Source: Spodoptera frugiperda
Taxonomy: Eukaryota; Arthropoda; Insecta; Lepidoptera; Noctuidae
DNA: 64,000 nt
Assembly: GCF_023101765.2 (NCBI RefSeq)
Contig: NC_064226.1
Location: forward strand, 5,448,001-5,512,000
Direction of reading: 5' to 3'
Position numbers and translations under genes: made by a program. Below, one piece after another: positions 10,956 through 21,400 of the stretch (positions are counted from its first letter, which is position 1; every line of letters begins with the position of its first letter). Below the pieces are notes generated by a model, which saw nothing but the letters and a program-made list of their open reading frames with translations, was not told the DNA's origin and ran no database searches.

Positions 10956-12665
10956 ACTGTGTCACAACAACTTTTTGTAGTTTCATGATTACAAAAGGTG
11001 TTACTTTTTTAAAAATCTTTTTCAAAGACATAATATGTGGTATGTCACTTCAATCTCAGGTGACTAAAATCTCACTTATCAGGTGCATTGTGCCATTCCT
11101 GATCCCGTAAATAAATTTAAAATGATTCTTGTTGGGTTCCCACAGATATGCTTTTAAGTTGAAGTTTTAAAAAAAGATTTTGCATTCATACGTTTTCCGG
11201 TTTAGGGTATTGTTAGTAAGTCTAGTTATGCAATCACGTAGGTACTAATTTAATCCAATCTTTGAAAAATTATTAATTATTCAAGTATTTAAAAATTTAT
11301 AATTTGTTAAGTGAAAAGATATGTTTAGAAAAATTCTAAACGAAAAGCTAAAAATTCATTGACTAGTTTTTGGAATTAGTATTGAAATGTTTAAATCCTT
11401 TTCGTCAAAGTTGGGATTACAAACAATAGTTAAAAATATTTTAAATCTATCAACTGTCATGGAATCGAAAACAAACAATAGAAATTGTTGCACTAATTTT
11501 TCAAAACAAGATTTGAATATTTAATACTTTTGTGATGCTGTTTTGTTTTTCGAATACGTAACGATAAGTTATACAGACAAATTGAAATAGTAATTGGTGC
11601 ACAGATATGTGTTGCTGCGATACTGGACAATTTTCAATTTAGTTTTGCATATCCAGAACTAAGTGCTATTTCAAATATTTTCGCGACTACTACAAACATT
11701 CTATGAGCAAATTTTGACCGCTTTTCAATACGGTATCGGTGCGAATTCGCTCACATTCATTTCGTCCGTGGCATTCGTCGGATTGCATCGCAACGGCAAA
11801 TGGTTGCAAACAGATAATAAATTCGGGATTACCGCGGATTTCGGAGCGCCATCTGGTGGCCGCAGCCGTAGCCCCCGTTGAAAAGTGATTGGAACGCTAC
11901 ACTGACATCGCGTGTGTAAATTATGTAATTCATGTGCCTATTCCAATCGCGTATTCAAAGCGCTTTTTTTGACATTTTTGGGACGCGTTTTAGATTGGGT
12001 TCGCCCAATTTTGATTGTTGTTGGATTCGTAAATTGGGTGAAGCGTCCCGTATCAGTGCAAATTGTTTTAGGTCCGCCGATAGTGGTTGCGCACTCGAAA
12101 AGCTGTAAAGTGTTTAGTTTAGTTATTTTGAGTTAGAAATTTTTTACCGATTTTGCTACTAAAAAGAACAAACAATCTTTTTTTTCAATAAATGTTATAC
12201 ATCTCACACATAACGGAAAAATCAAAGTAAGTATGAGAATATCACCGTTTAAGTATAACAATGTGAACAATGTCATTCATCCCATTTCCATGACGATATC
12301 CAACAAGGAATTTACTAAATGACAACTCACAAACTCCTTTTGTAGAAAGTGCAATCGTAAAAGTTCCTTTGTGGGGCTAAATGGGACGTTTTAAGTGAGA
12401 GTCGCTTAAGAACTATTGTCTCTATGCAGAGAACAGTTCAGTTTGGATGGCAATAGGCTATCGAGCGGACAATCCATTTACTGGAAGCATCAGATTGAGT
12501 GCGTTGCTACTTTTGTTAATGCTCTGAAATCGTGAACATTTGAGTCTAGTGAACCGTTAGACTGGTTTAATCAAAAGTAAAAAGTATAGATACCTACTGA
12601 TAAAGACAATTAGAAGAGAAAATCTATTCTAAATCATTACAACACAAATGGAATGAAAACATTTA
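10956..12665. other. Unique interval with one GC-richer block
   Basis: Mostly AT-rich. About 11740-11900 is richer in GC and contains an open frame ending in GAPSGGRSRSPR, but no domain, splice pattern or homolog is recognised. It could be an untranslated exon or a promoter region of an unseen gene. That is only a possibility. Confidence 0.4.
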
Positions 12666-12767
12666 GAAATAAGTGTGGGAGAGCCATGCTTCGGCACGAA
12701 TGGGCCGGCTCGACCGGAGTGATACTACGGCCTCATAGAAAACTGACATTGAACAGCGCTTGCGTGC
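12666..12767 (+). repeat. SINE family 1 head only
   Basis: The first 100 bp match the copy at 5706 very closely: GTGTGGGAGAGCCATGCTTC, GGCACGAATGGGCCGGCTCG and ACCGGAGTGATAC. The similarity stops just after GCGCTTGCG, and the R1-like LINE sequence begins within about 25 bp. The SINE body and tail are missing. The truncation point coincides with the LINE 5' junction, so either the LINE inserted into the SINE with a deletion, or the two were joined during reverse transcription. Confidence 0.75.
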
Positions 12768-12789
12768 CATAAAAAATATATGGATACCG

Positions 12790-13797
12790 AACGGTGTCCT
12801 TTGAGGCGGCAACTCTCCTGGCTCGCTTTCCGCCGTTGGACATCCTGGCGGATATGGATGCGAAGGTGTATAACCAAATCCGCACTGTCCGCCGAAATGG
12901 CGGTAGGGTGCCAGGAGTGGCGTTCGTAAGGCTGAGGCGGCAAGAAAGGCGACACGCGCTCGAGCGGTGGCGTGAGCGGCTTGAACAGCCGGAGTACTCA
13001 CGCAAGCGCGTTGTCGAAGCCATTTTGCCGCACTTCGAAGCCTGGCTGAAGAGAGAGGAGCGCGTCTCCTTCAGGCTCACTCAGGTGCTCACCGGACATG
13101 GTTGCTTCGGTGAGTACCTGAACAGGATTGGGCGAGAGGCCACAACAAATTGTCACCATTGCGGAGGTGACTTGGATTCCGCACAGCACACGCTCGAGGA
13201 GTGCCCAGCGTGGGCCTCTGAGCGGCGGGTCCTTGTCGCCAGGATCGGGCGAGATTTGTCTCTGTCAGCAGTAGTTAAGGCTATGTTGGCAGAGACAGAA
13301 AATTGGAGGGAAGTGGCTTCCTTTTGTGAGACTGTAATGTCCCAAAAGGAGGCTGCTGAGCGGGATCGCGAGAGGGCCGATCCTGTTCGTAGAAGGCGTC
13401 GAGGAGGCAACCGCCTTGACGCCTAATACGCCGAAATTCCGCTTGTATCAACTGCAAGCGGTCCTTTGGGGCCACGGGCGCATAGAGTGGGGACTCTAGG
13501 CGCCCACCCAGTGACCTCAGGGAAGACGGTGGCACAGTGGTCACGTGCTGCCGTGCAACTTGCACAGCAAGGCTCATGGGAGACACACGTCTCCCTAGGG
13601 ATGTGCCGTAACAGGCGTTGCACCATGGGGCTCCGGAGCAGGTCTATTAAGAGGACCCGGTGCCCCTTACATGTGTTGAGGGTGGCCACCGGGGTGGTTT
13701 TAGTGAGGTAAAAATCCCACACTCCCTAGTCTTTTATCCCCGAAAAGCTAGGCGCCTTTTGAAGGTTTCCCCCCGTCACCAAAAAAAAAAAAAAAAA
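12790..13797 (+). mobile_element. 5'-truncated R1-like LINE, 3' end with poly(A)
   Basis: This 1-kb insertion contains the last ~210 codons of a LINE second ORF (12794-13426), a GC-rich 3' untranslated region of about 350 bp (13427-13780), and a poly(A) run of about 18 bases ending at 13797. This is the normal outcome of target-primed reverse transcription aborted early. The GC content differs sharply from the AT-rich surroundings. No convincing target-site duplication was seen: the 3' flank GGTAGTACAATGGG has no match near the 5' junction. Confidence 0.8.
12794..13426 (+). pseudogene. C-terminal fragment of R1-clade LINE polymerase
   Basis: 210 codons remain open. No endonuclease or reverse transcriptase motif is present, so only the end of the protein survives. 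Residues 4-20 read EAATLLARFPPLDILAD-like, a segment seen after the reverse transcriptase domain in R1-type elements. Residues 99-113 carry LTGHGCFGEYLNRIG, followed by C120, C123, H132 and C137, i.e. C-X2-C-X8-H-X4-C. This is the C-terminal zinc-knuckle of R1-like LINEs, thought to contact the RNA or the target. The tail is highly basic (RRRRR near residue 200). The first codon in the open frame is GTG at the truncation point, not a real start. The frame looks intact but cannot mobilise alone. Confidence 0.8.
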
Positions 13798-15641
13798 GGT
13801 AGTACAATGGGTAGGTCTTATCACTAAAAATCGATCTTTTATAGACAATCTTTGGATGGATAAGCAATAAAGGTTGGAGATAGAGAAGAGTAGTCCGCTA
13901 AGACATTTTGTTTAAAAAATTGGTACCTAAATGAAAATAGGTACCTACGCGGATTCCTATTACATGGTACAAATTGTAAGCTTTTACTATCCTCTTTTAG
14001 AAATAATAGGCATACCAGTACAGAGTTCATATACAAAATTCAGTTTGTCAACAAAATATCAATGCATGTTTCGAAATAAAGTTGACGAATGTAGTGTCTA
14101 TTTTGTTGATTGTTTTTCTATTCGCTTCTAAATGTCGAAAACTACGGCGTTCAGACGAGGTTGGTAGCAACAACTTTTTCGAAATACATTTTCAGTTAGT
14201 CCAATAAAGACATTCGGGGGAAACTGTCGACGGATTTTTTCGAACAGATCTATCTACTGCGCCGTGTTTTAATCGTGCTAGTGAGATTCGGAGTTTGATA
14301 TCATCGAATGTAAAATTTTGCAATCGTACTTACTCTATGTAGCTGAGTTATATGAGATATGTCAGTTGGGTAAAATATTATGTAAGTTTGTTTTAGTTTA
14401 GGTATAGTGAAGGCATCCGATAATTGTCATTATTACAATATTAAAAGTTGCTTAGATCAACTAAATTGTTACTTTACACAATATAAAATGAGTGCATATT
14501 TATTCTTCTTAACACTAAAACAAAACAAATTAAATCACAAAAGTCAAAACGCATAAAGACTCCCCTTGCAAAAAAGCGTATGATTTGAAATTCCTTGTGG
14601 CACGCAAATATAAGGTCGCATAATTCAGTAGCGAGTACAGAGCCTCAGGTTTATCACGTCTGGACTCTCCCCTAGTGTCATAATGTCGACCACTGACGCG
14701 AACATCAAATAAAGTTGTTTTACTTACTTATCTGAATGTGAGGGTATCACGGAGGGTGCATTAATGACCTTGGTTTCTTTCTCCCACTGCAAACACCTCT
14801 ACATAGGTACTTAGACAGTTTTTTTAGGGTTGCATAATGATGGAAATAAAGCCTCCAATTTGATGCTTGCTGGGTCTTTTGTACTTTTTCTTTTATAGCC
14901 CCGTCTAACTAATTGGATACCTGAAGGGATGGTTTTTATAATAACTAAAGTTTATCCAACACAGACATCTCCAGTTTTCTTTCTAGAAAACGTAACGAGA
15001 CATGCACATAACACGTTTGTTACGCAACTTTTTCTTTAGAAATGATAATAATACGTTTATAACGAAAACGTATGGATTTCAGTAATGTTGTCTGGCTTAA
15101 AATAAATACCGCGGCTTTATAATACTCCAACAAAATTTACAAAACACATTTACTTTATACATTAACTCTTTTATAACGAACATCACCTGAACGCGTTCTA
15201 TATCATCGCGAAAGTGCTTATTTAGATGCTTCTATTATTTCAAATGTAGCGAGAAACCTCATTTATGAAGTATAAAAACAGAAAACAAAAACGAATTGCT
15301 TTGCACACAACTCATAGAACAATTATTTAGCTCGCTTACATTGAACTTGAATGACTAAGCTATAATCGACCTTAATAATAGCATCTCAAGGATTATTAAT
15401 TATACGATGTGTACTGTACAGCATTCTGAGGATAACACCGTAACAACCACTTGTAAAATGGCTGCGGGCTTGGGGCTGACCGCAACCCGCCCTGTGCCAA
15501 CAATCTCGACGATGCGAATGGCATGGCTTAACTACCAGCACCATCTATAAATAGCTTGGTATTATATTCATATCTTATTTGATTTTGATGGGAAATTGAT
15601 TCAAGTGTTCCATACTGGATAGTTATTCAGGCAATATTTTT
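13798..15641. other. Unique interval, no gene seen
   Basis: AT-rich. A block at about 15455-15545 with GGCTGCGGGCTTGGGGCTGA is GC-richer but unassigned. Short open frames at 13839-14131 overlap on both strands and have no features. Confidence 0.5.
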
Positions 15642-15900
15642 TCAAAGTCAAAGTCAAAGTCAAAGCATTTATTTCAATTAATCCTAAATAAGGCACTTTT
15701 GAAACGTCAAATTGAATTGTCCGTCAGTCTGTCTGTCAGTGAAGCTAGGCGCTCGTTCCAAAGTGTAGCTTCCAATGGAGAAGAACGAGCAAGAAACTCC
15801 ATCGTTACTCTTTTAAAAAAGAAGTTTTTTACAATTTCTCTGATACACTATTTATCTATTGTATATATATGTAGGAACAATGTAACTACAATACGTCAAA
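15642..15900 (-). repeat. LINE 3' end with (TTTGAC)n tail, copy 1
   Basis: On the plus strand it starts with four TCAAAG units, then GCATTTATTTCAATTAA, AAGGCACTTTTGAAACG, CTGTCAGTGAAGCTAGGCGC and TCCAATGGAGAAGAACGAGC. The reverse complement therefore ends in AATAAATGC and TTTGAC repeats. The same sequence occurs in the opposite orientation at 19776-19955. Simple-repeat 3' tails are typical of CR1- and RTE-like LINEs. The copy lies downstream of, and in the same orientation as, the reverse transcriptase gene at 16109-18843, so it may be that element's own 3' end. Confidence 0.65.
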
Positions 15901-16464
15901 ACTAACGGGACAATAAAACCAATTTGTAAAGAAAATAAAATAGCGGGTTATTTCAAACATAGTGCCCACATATGTACACTTACAATTTTGAAATAATGCT
16001 TCTATACAAATAATAATAATATATAATTTAATCTTTCACATAAAAAAAAAAATAAATATCTGCTTGATGCCACAGGATCCCTAGACTGCATTGGAATAAA
16101 TTAATACTTTAAGTTAACGTGTAACTAGTGATCGTATTTGAGCATTGTCTAGTGTGAGCGAGTGTCCAGTGGAGCCGGACCAACATGCTGCCACGCATTT
16201 TTATCCTCAAAATAATCTGACAGTTTATAATATGCCTGTTTATGTGTAAAAGTTCACGCTTTATACAAGATTTAAATTTTTTCTCGTTCAGATTCAGTAT
16301 GGTAGTTGGTAGTTTATTATAACATTTAACACAAAAACCCATGAAGGATTTCTGCACTTTGGACAATCGGAATTGCGGTATAGCCAACTTATTTTTACCT
16401 CTCGTATTAAGATTGTGTCTGTCGCTTCTTTTTTCAAACAATTGTTGATTTTTTCTTACGTACA

Positions 16465-16869
16465 TGACGAAGGAGAAATCTACGTGGTGTTTTGAAAAAG
16501 TGTGACGTCATCATTGCTGACGTCACAGTTGTTGTTCTCACGATGGTCACCCATTTTGGGGCTTAGAAAAACTTCACGAGTACTGTAAACTTAGTTTATT
16601 CAACTCCCAGGGAGGTCCGTACTGTACGGCGATCGGAGTGCAACTGCCTCGATTGCCTACAGTGCGGGCGTATTTATAGGACTCGGCGCACGAGCACGTG
16701 CTTACAAGTTTTAGGTTAAGTATTGAAATTACAATGATAACGTTAATTTTACATCGTGTTAAACTTAAAATAATCAACTGATGATTAATAAACTGATTTT
16801 TAGGACAATCAAGTGAATTAACCAAACTTATTCTACTTTCTCTGGATAATTGATGTGGTTGCGCCGACA
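16465..16869 (-). repeat. 3' LTR (lower-coordinate copy)
   Basis: 405 bp, TG...CA. In the element's orientation this is the downstream LTR. It contains the TATA-like and AATAAA signals noted for the element and a pair of TGACGTCA palindromes at 16503-16510 and 16518-16525, which together form an inverted repeat with 9-bp arms. TGACGTCA is the full cyclic-AMP response element (CREB/ATF) consensus. Confidence 0.9.
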
Positions 16870-16920
16870 CGGCCATACTGACAGGCGGTGCGCGCTCTGC
16901 ACCAGCCTCGTTGATTTTTT

Positions 16921-17017
16921 GTTGATTCTCGTAGGTTCTCGGTGATTCTCGTAGGTTCTCGGTGATTCTTGTAGGTTCTCGGTGATTCTCGTAGGTTCTC
17001 GGTGATTCTCGTTGGTT
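16921..17017. repeat. Tandem array, 20-bp unit
   Basis: About five copies of a unit close to GGTGATTCTCGTAGGTTCTC inside the LTR element. Units differ by single substitutions. On the minus strand the array encodes a repetitive peptide rich in E, N, H, R and P, but because 20 is not a multiple of 3 the frame rotates, so a conserved protein is unlikely. Confidence 0.9.
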
Positions 17018-17101
17018 TTGTTATGTTGTGATGTGATTACCTGTAGGCAAAGAAAGTATTTTCTCTGAGAAGGATTTCTGTTCATTATAAATTAGTTGTT
17101 A

Positions 17102-17237
17102 GTCTCGGAGGGTCTCGTAGAGTTCTCGGAGGGTCTCGTAGATTTCTCGGAGGGTCTCGTAGATTTCTCGGAGGGTCTCGTAGATTTCTCGGAGGGTCTC
17201 GTAGATTTCTCGGAGGGTCTCGTAGATTTCTCGGAGT
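17102..17237. repeat. Tandem array, 21-bp unit
   Basis: About six and a half copies of a unit close to TTTCTCGGAGGGTCTCGTAGA, nearly identical except for the first. It shares the CTCGTAG core with the 20-bp array 85 bp upstream, so the two arrays probably arose from a common motif. There are no spacers, so this is not a CRISPR array. Confidence 0.9.
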
Positions 17238-17431
17238 TTAATTTGGAATTTTTGAAATTTGAAAAGAGTAATTAACTATGCAATACTTATCTGTTTATTC
17301 TGGTGGGTTGTTTTCACTCTCCAGGTCGTGGTTTTGATGTACTTGCGGCTGTTGATTCGTTCCAGTTGATCAGGTGGAAGAGCTGATGATGAAGCGGCTG
17401 GGGTAAGGGCTTCTTGCTATCCCACTTCTGA

Positions 17432-17836
17432 TGACGAAGGAGAAATCTACGTGGTGTTTTGAAAAAGTGTGACGTCATCATTGCTGACGTCACAGTTGTT
17501 GTTCTCACGATGGTCACCCATTTTGGGGCTTAGAAAAACTTCACGAGTACTGTAAACTTAGTTTATTCAACTCCCAGGGAGGTCCGTACTGTACGGCGAT
17601 CGGAGTGCAACTGCCTCGATTGCCTACAGTGCGGGCGTATTTATAGGACTCGGCGCACGAGCACGTGCTTACAAGTTTTAGGTTAAGTATTGAAATTACA
17701 ATGATAACGTTAATTTTACATCGTGTTAAACTTAAAATAATCAACTGATGATTAATAAACTGATTTTTAGGACAATCAAGTGAATTAACCAAACTTATTC
17801 TACTTTCTCTGGATAATTGATGTGGTTGCGCCGACA
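17432..17836 (-). repeat. 5' LTR (higher-coordinate copy)
   Basis: 405 bp, offset from the other LTR by exactly 967 bp and apparently identical to it. It would supply the promoter in the element's orientation: the CTATAAATAC box is at 17637-17646 and AATAAA at 17562-17567. CRE-type palindromes are at 17470-17477 and 17485-17492. It truncates the LINE polymerase frame, adding about a dozen LTR-encoded residues before a stop. Confidence 0.9.
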
Positions 17837-18843
17837 TACATAATATTTTCGTAAATGAATTGAGAAGGCACTGTAAGAATATTTATAGTTTTAAAAAGTT
17901 CTCTCAAAGATTCACGACGGGGCAAGTTATATATTGCTCGAATAGCTCGCTTTTGCAAAATAAAAATTGATTCTACATCCGCGGCCCGACCCCACAGCAA
18001 AATGCCGTAAGACATTATGCTGTGGAAATAGCTAAAATAAACAAGCCTTGCTGTATTTACATCCGTTAGCTGCCTAATTTGTCTGACTGCATAAGCAGCG
18101 GAGCTTAGTCTCCCCGAAAGTGCTTTTATGTGGGGCCCCCATTGTAATCTGTCATCTAGTGTGATACCCAAAAATATAGTCTCCTTAACAAATTCCAACT
18201 TTTGTCCGTTCAAAGCAACATAACATTCGTTATTTTGTACGTTTGGCAAGCAAAATTTAATACATTTGGTTTTTTTCTCATTAAGCGCTAAGTTATTAAT
18301 AGTAAACCAATTATAGACTTGAAGAATGGAGCTGTTTACGTCGTCAAAATTATTCATACGTCGACCTATCTTAAAAATCAATGATGTATCATCTGCAAAC
18401 AGCACCATTTTTGGTTCATTTTCGAATATGAGTGGCAAATCGTTAATGTAGACTAAAAAAAGAAAAGGACCCAATATTGAACCCTGAGGAACGCCCATTT
18501 TTATCTCAGACCCTTGTGAATTAACCCCGTTTATATGAACTTTCAGCTGCCTATCCTCTAAATATGATTTCAATAGACGGAGCGCAGTGTTTCTAATCCC
18601 GTAATGATTTAATTTCAGCAAAAGTGTCTCATGATCAACGCAATCAAATGCTTTTGAGAGGTCGCAAAAAACACCTATGGCATCTTGTGCTTCCTCCCAG
18701 GCACCAAATATTTCTTTCATTAAAGTAACACCGGCGTCAGTTGTACAACGACCTTTAGTGAAACCATATTGCTGATGGTGGAAGATAGAGTTTTTATTAA
18801 AATGATGAAGCATCTTAGCAAGCATTTTATTTAGTAAGTACAT

Positions 18844-19775
18844 TCAGGAGCAGTAGGGTAGATGACTGATTTTTATTATATTGTCCGTCTTGTAGATTAA
18901 TATCAAAAATTAGACACGTATTTTTTATTTTTACACGGAAACAAATTAATATGAACTTTCGAAGGTATGTATATCGATTTGAAATACCGCATTTCGTCAC
19001 TTCTAGGTACACTTTATACGTAGAAATGACATATTTATTTCCACTCCTACATTTGATTCGTCGTTCTAAGTGACATCCTATATGACAAAAAAAGTGTCTT
19101 ATATTTTTTCATTACCTGACTGTCGGACTAATTAGATTTAAAAAATGTATACTTCTAATATATTTATTTATTAACATTTATATGTTATTTAATGATTAAG
19201 CTTCATTAACCTAAAGTGAAACTTTAGACAATAAAAGCTATGTATTATTAAGTATGTGTGACATTTGGCATTTAGTAAAGATAGATAGATGATTACGCTG
19301 TTCTTAGTGACACCCACTACATTTTCGCCAAGACTCATTCATCCGTGACTTTTATAATTTCTCTCTTTGTTCCCAAATATCATTACAATACTAATCCTGA
19401 CGTTCATTCACACTTAATGTCCGTATTACATGGTCGTAATCCGGTATTATTGTTGTCATATACCAGATAATGGGCCATAACTCAAAGCCTACTGTAATTG
19501 TACATGAATAAGTAATCTTATGTTTGTATAGTTCATCATAATCAGACAATAGGGCGTAATGATTCATTAATTATATTTCTATAAAATTCTAGGAATACAG
19601 ACTTCTTTTTCTGGAAGTTAGGCACGTGGGAGTTCCACATGGCACGTTCTTATGTAGTTCTAATACTGTTAATGTATGTGTTGTAGGAATAAATAGTATA
19701 CTGTTTTATTTTCTAATGAATTTATTCTTTAGGAAAATGTATCAGATCAGAAATGTAAACTTGTATTTTTAAAAG
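18844..19775. other. Unique interval, no gene seen
   Basis: AT-rich DNA beyond the LINE truncation point. A minus-strand frame at 18827-19012 overlaps the junction in another frame and has no features. Confidence 0.5.
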
Positions 19776-19955
19776 AATGGAGTTTCTCGCTATATCTTCT
19801 CCATTCGAAGCTACATTTTGGAACGAGCAAATAGCTTCACTGACGGACAGAGTAACTAGTTATTATTAATTTCTTTATTTTTGACAGATAGATTTCAAAA
19901 GTGCCTATTTATGGTTTAATTGAAATAAATGATTTAACTTTGACTTTGAATGCTT
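19776..19955 (+). repeat. LINE 3' end with TTTGAC tail, copy 2 (inverted relative to copy 1)
   Basis: It contains GAATGGAGTTTCTCGC, TTCTCCATTCGAAGCTAC, TTTGGAACGAGC, AGCTTCACTGACGGACAG, TTCAAAAGTGCC and AATTGAAATAAATGATTT, and ends AACTTTGACTTTGAATGC. It is about 180 bp, 5'-truncated and diverged from the copy at 15642, with a substituted stretch around 19855-19880. Together the two copies form an inverted pair flanking the LINE/LTR nest. Confidence 0.7.
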
Positions 19956-20591
19956 ATATAAACTCTACCACTACTGTTCGTCTCTTCCAAATTTCTTTCT
20001 GCATAACTTTCCTAAAACTTTAGCTAATATTTTAAAACTATTGAAATTGTCTTACCGCTTATCTATACTTAAATTTAAAAGCAACTTTAAATTTTTATGT
20101 AAATATTGTGTGTATTTGACTAATTTACACTAGGCATAAAATTCAATACATTTGCTATAGAAAACTTGCAAATTTTTCGCCAATTGTTGGCCCAGTCTTA
20201 AGATTTAATTAATGATTGATTGCACACTTTTCGCCCATTTTCATAGTTGCCAGTCACCACTATTCATCAATCTAAGTTTTTGTATAAAGAGCTCTTTAGG
20301 AATTCTATTATTTGTTAAGTTTTTTCTTTAGGATATTAATCTTCTTTAGTGGGTAACTAATTCAATGTTTGAAAAGTTGAAAAAGTACTTTTTTGTTGTA
20401 CAGGTGGTGTAAACGTTTATGCGTTGCATTTTTTAATAAATTCTTTTCATAAATTATCGCTGTTTGAAGCATGTATTCAAACGTTTTTCAATGTAAAAGG
20501 CAAATAGGGTTCTATGATGGTTTTGTAAACCGAATTTTCTGTCTTAGTGACATTAACAAACATGATTTTGCATTCAGTGATTTAATTGTAA
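19956..20591. other. Unique interval, no gene seen
   Basis: AT-rich with no repeat or coding signal recognised. Confidence 0.5.
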
Positions 20592-20710
20592 TCTATACTT
20601 ATAATAAATCTGTAGAGAGGTCAATTCTGTACATGAAATATAATTCCAAAATAACTATCAGCGGGTGATTAGTGATCGATACTGACGCCAAAAATGCAAT
20701 CAGAAAAAAT

Positions 20711-20787
<77 letters not shown>

Positions 20788-20853
20788 ATGTCTGTCTGTC
20801 TGTCTGTCTGTATGTTCTTTATAGAAATAAAAACCACTTGACAGATTTCATCT
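20592..20853 (+). mobile_element. Helitron-like family A, 5' part only
   Basis: It starts TCTATACTTATAATAAATC after an A, runs through GAGGTCAATTCTGTACATG, TGATCGATACTGACGCC and a long TCTG microsatellite (about 20709-20813), and stops at GACAGATTTCA. The next element, starting at 20854, repeats the same sequence and continues past this point. This copy is therefore truncated by, or tandemly joined to, its neighbour. Open frames through the microsatellite (repeated VCLS residues) are artefacts. Confidence 0.7.
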
Positions 20854-21400
20854 TCTATACTTATAATAAATCTGTAGAGAGGTCAATTCTGTACATGAAA
20901 TATAATTCCAAAATAACTATTAGCGGGTGATTAGTGATCGATACTGACGCCAAAAATGCAATCAGAAAAATTTTTGTCTTTCTGTCTGTCTGTCTGTCTG
21001 TCTGTATGTTCTTTATAGAAATAAAAACCACTCGACAGATTTCAACGAAACTTGGTGCAATTGTTCTTCATACTCCTGGGCAGGTTATAGTATACTTTTC
21101 ATCACGCTACAATCAATAAGAGCAGAGCAGTGAAGGAAAATGTCGGGAAAACGGGAGAAATGACTCCATTTTTTAAACTTCCGTCGCGTGTGCAGCTTTA
21201 ATGGTTAAAGCTGCACAGAAATAATGTAAGACGGAAATGTTCTCCTTAAAATTGTTTAAAAAATATTCCACGACAGCAAACGTCTATCTCTTATGGTTGA
21301 CTCACAATAACACGTATAGCTCCCGATTGCTTAGCAGTACGGAGCTTTCTGATTATATTTGTCTACTCTTACGTTTATAACACATTCATTCATTCATTCA
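20854..21400 (+). mobile_element. Helitron-like family A, longer copy
   Basis: It starts TCTATACTTATAATAAATC and contains a shorter TCTG tract (about 20977-21007). It continues with CGACAGATTTCAACGAAAC, GGGCAGGTTATAGTATAC, AAAGCTGCACAG and CGTTTATAACACATTCATT, ending in CATTCATTCATTCA just before the family B element. The order of these blocks is matched in reverse at 49555-50112. No autonomous Helitron proteins are encoded. The right-hand end of family A is not certain, because family B follows immediately. Confidence 0.65.

Larger units (their letters stand above)
16461..17840 (-). mobile_element. Young non-coding LTR retrotransposon (TRIM/LARD-like), with 4-bp TSD
   Basis: Two 405-bp direct repeats (16465-16869 and 17432-17836) begin TG and end CA and look identical by eye. 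They enclose a 562-bp internal region. The host sequence TACA is duplicated at 16461-16464 and 17837-17840. Orientation is taken from the LTR signals, which read on the minus strand: CTATAAATAC at 16670-16679, and AATAAA about 70 bp downstream at 16595-16600. The internal region has no gag, protease, polymerase or integrase, only two tandem arrays, so it depends on another element. Identical LTRs imply a recent insertion. No certain primer-binding site or polypurine tract was identified. It sits inside the LINE polymerase ORF. Confidence 0.92.
16109..18843 (-). pseudogene. 5'-truncated LINE reverse transcriptase ORF, split by an LTR element
   Basis: The coding strand is minus. The upper part (18843 to 17841) carries reverse transcriptase motifs: QYGF at residues 25-28, DLSKAFDCVDH at 61-71, GVPQGSILGP at 117-126, the catalytic FADD at 149-152, then LNEKKTK and FLGITLD. 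It continues into thumb-like and post-domain sequence with SYGILLWG at 278-285. The lower part (16465 to 16109) supplies the C-terminus, with HNLNTRGKNKL and YNKLP motifs. A 1372-bp LTR element sits between them; when it and one copy of the 4-bp duplication are discounted, the two parts are in the same frame. Residues after M335 in the upper open frame come from the LTR. An in-frame stop just upstream of 18843 and the missing endonuclease and finger region show 5' truncation. The LINE is probably of the CR1/L2/Kiri-like group, tentatively. The polymerase would copy its RNA at a nicked target, but this copy is dead. Confidence 0.85.

Noticed and set aside
12663..13722. Several overlapping minus-strand frames of 60-115 codons
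   Set aside because: They are antisense shadows of the GC-rich R1-like LINE fragment and its 3' untranslated region.
16921..17237. CRISPR-like array
   Set aside because: Units are contiguous with no unique spacers, the genome is an insect's, and the arrays lie inside an LTR element; these are minisatellites.
17541..17837. Protein-coding gene within the LTR (98-101 codons, duplicated at 16574-16876)
   Set aside because: The frame is duplicated only because it lies in both LTRs; there is no gag, protease or other domain.
20694..21119. Frames encoding VCLS repeats
   Set aside because: They are translations of the TCTG microsatellite inside Helitron-like repeats; the minus-strand ones at 49802-50032 have the same cause.
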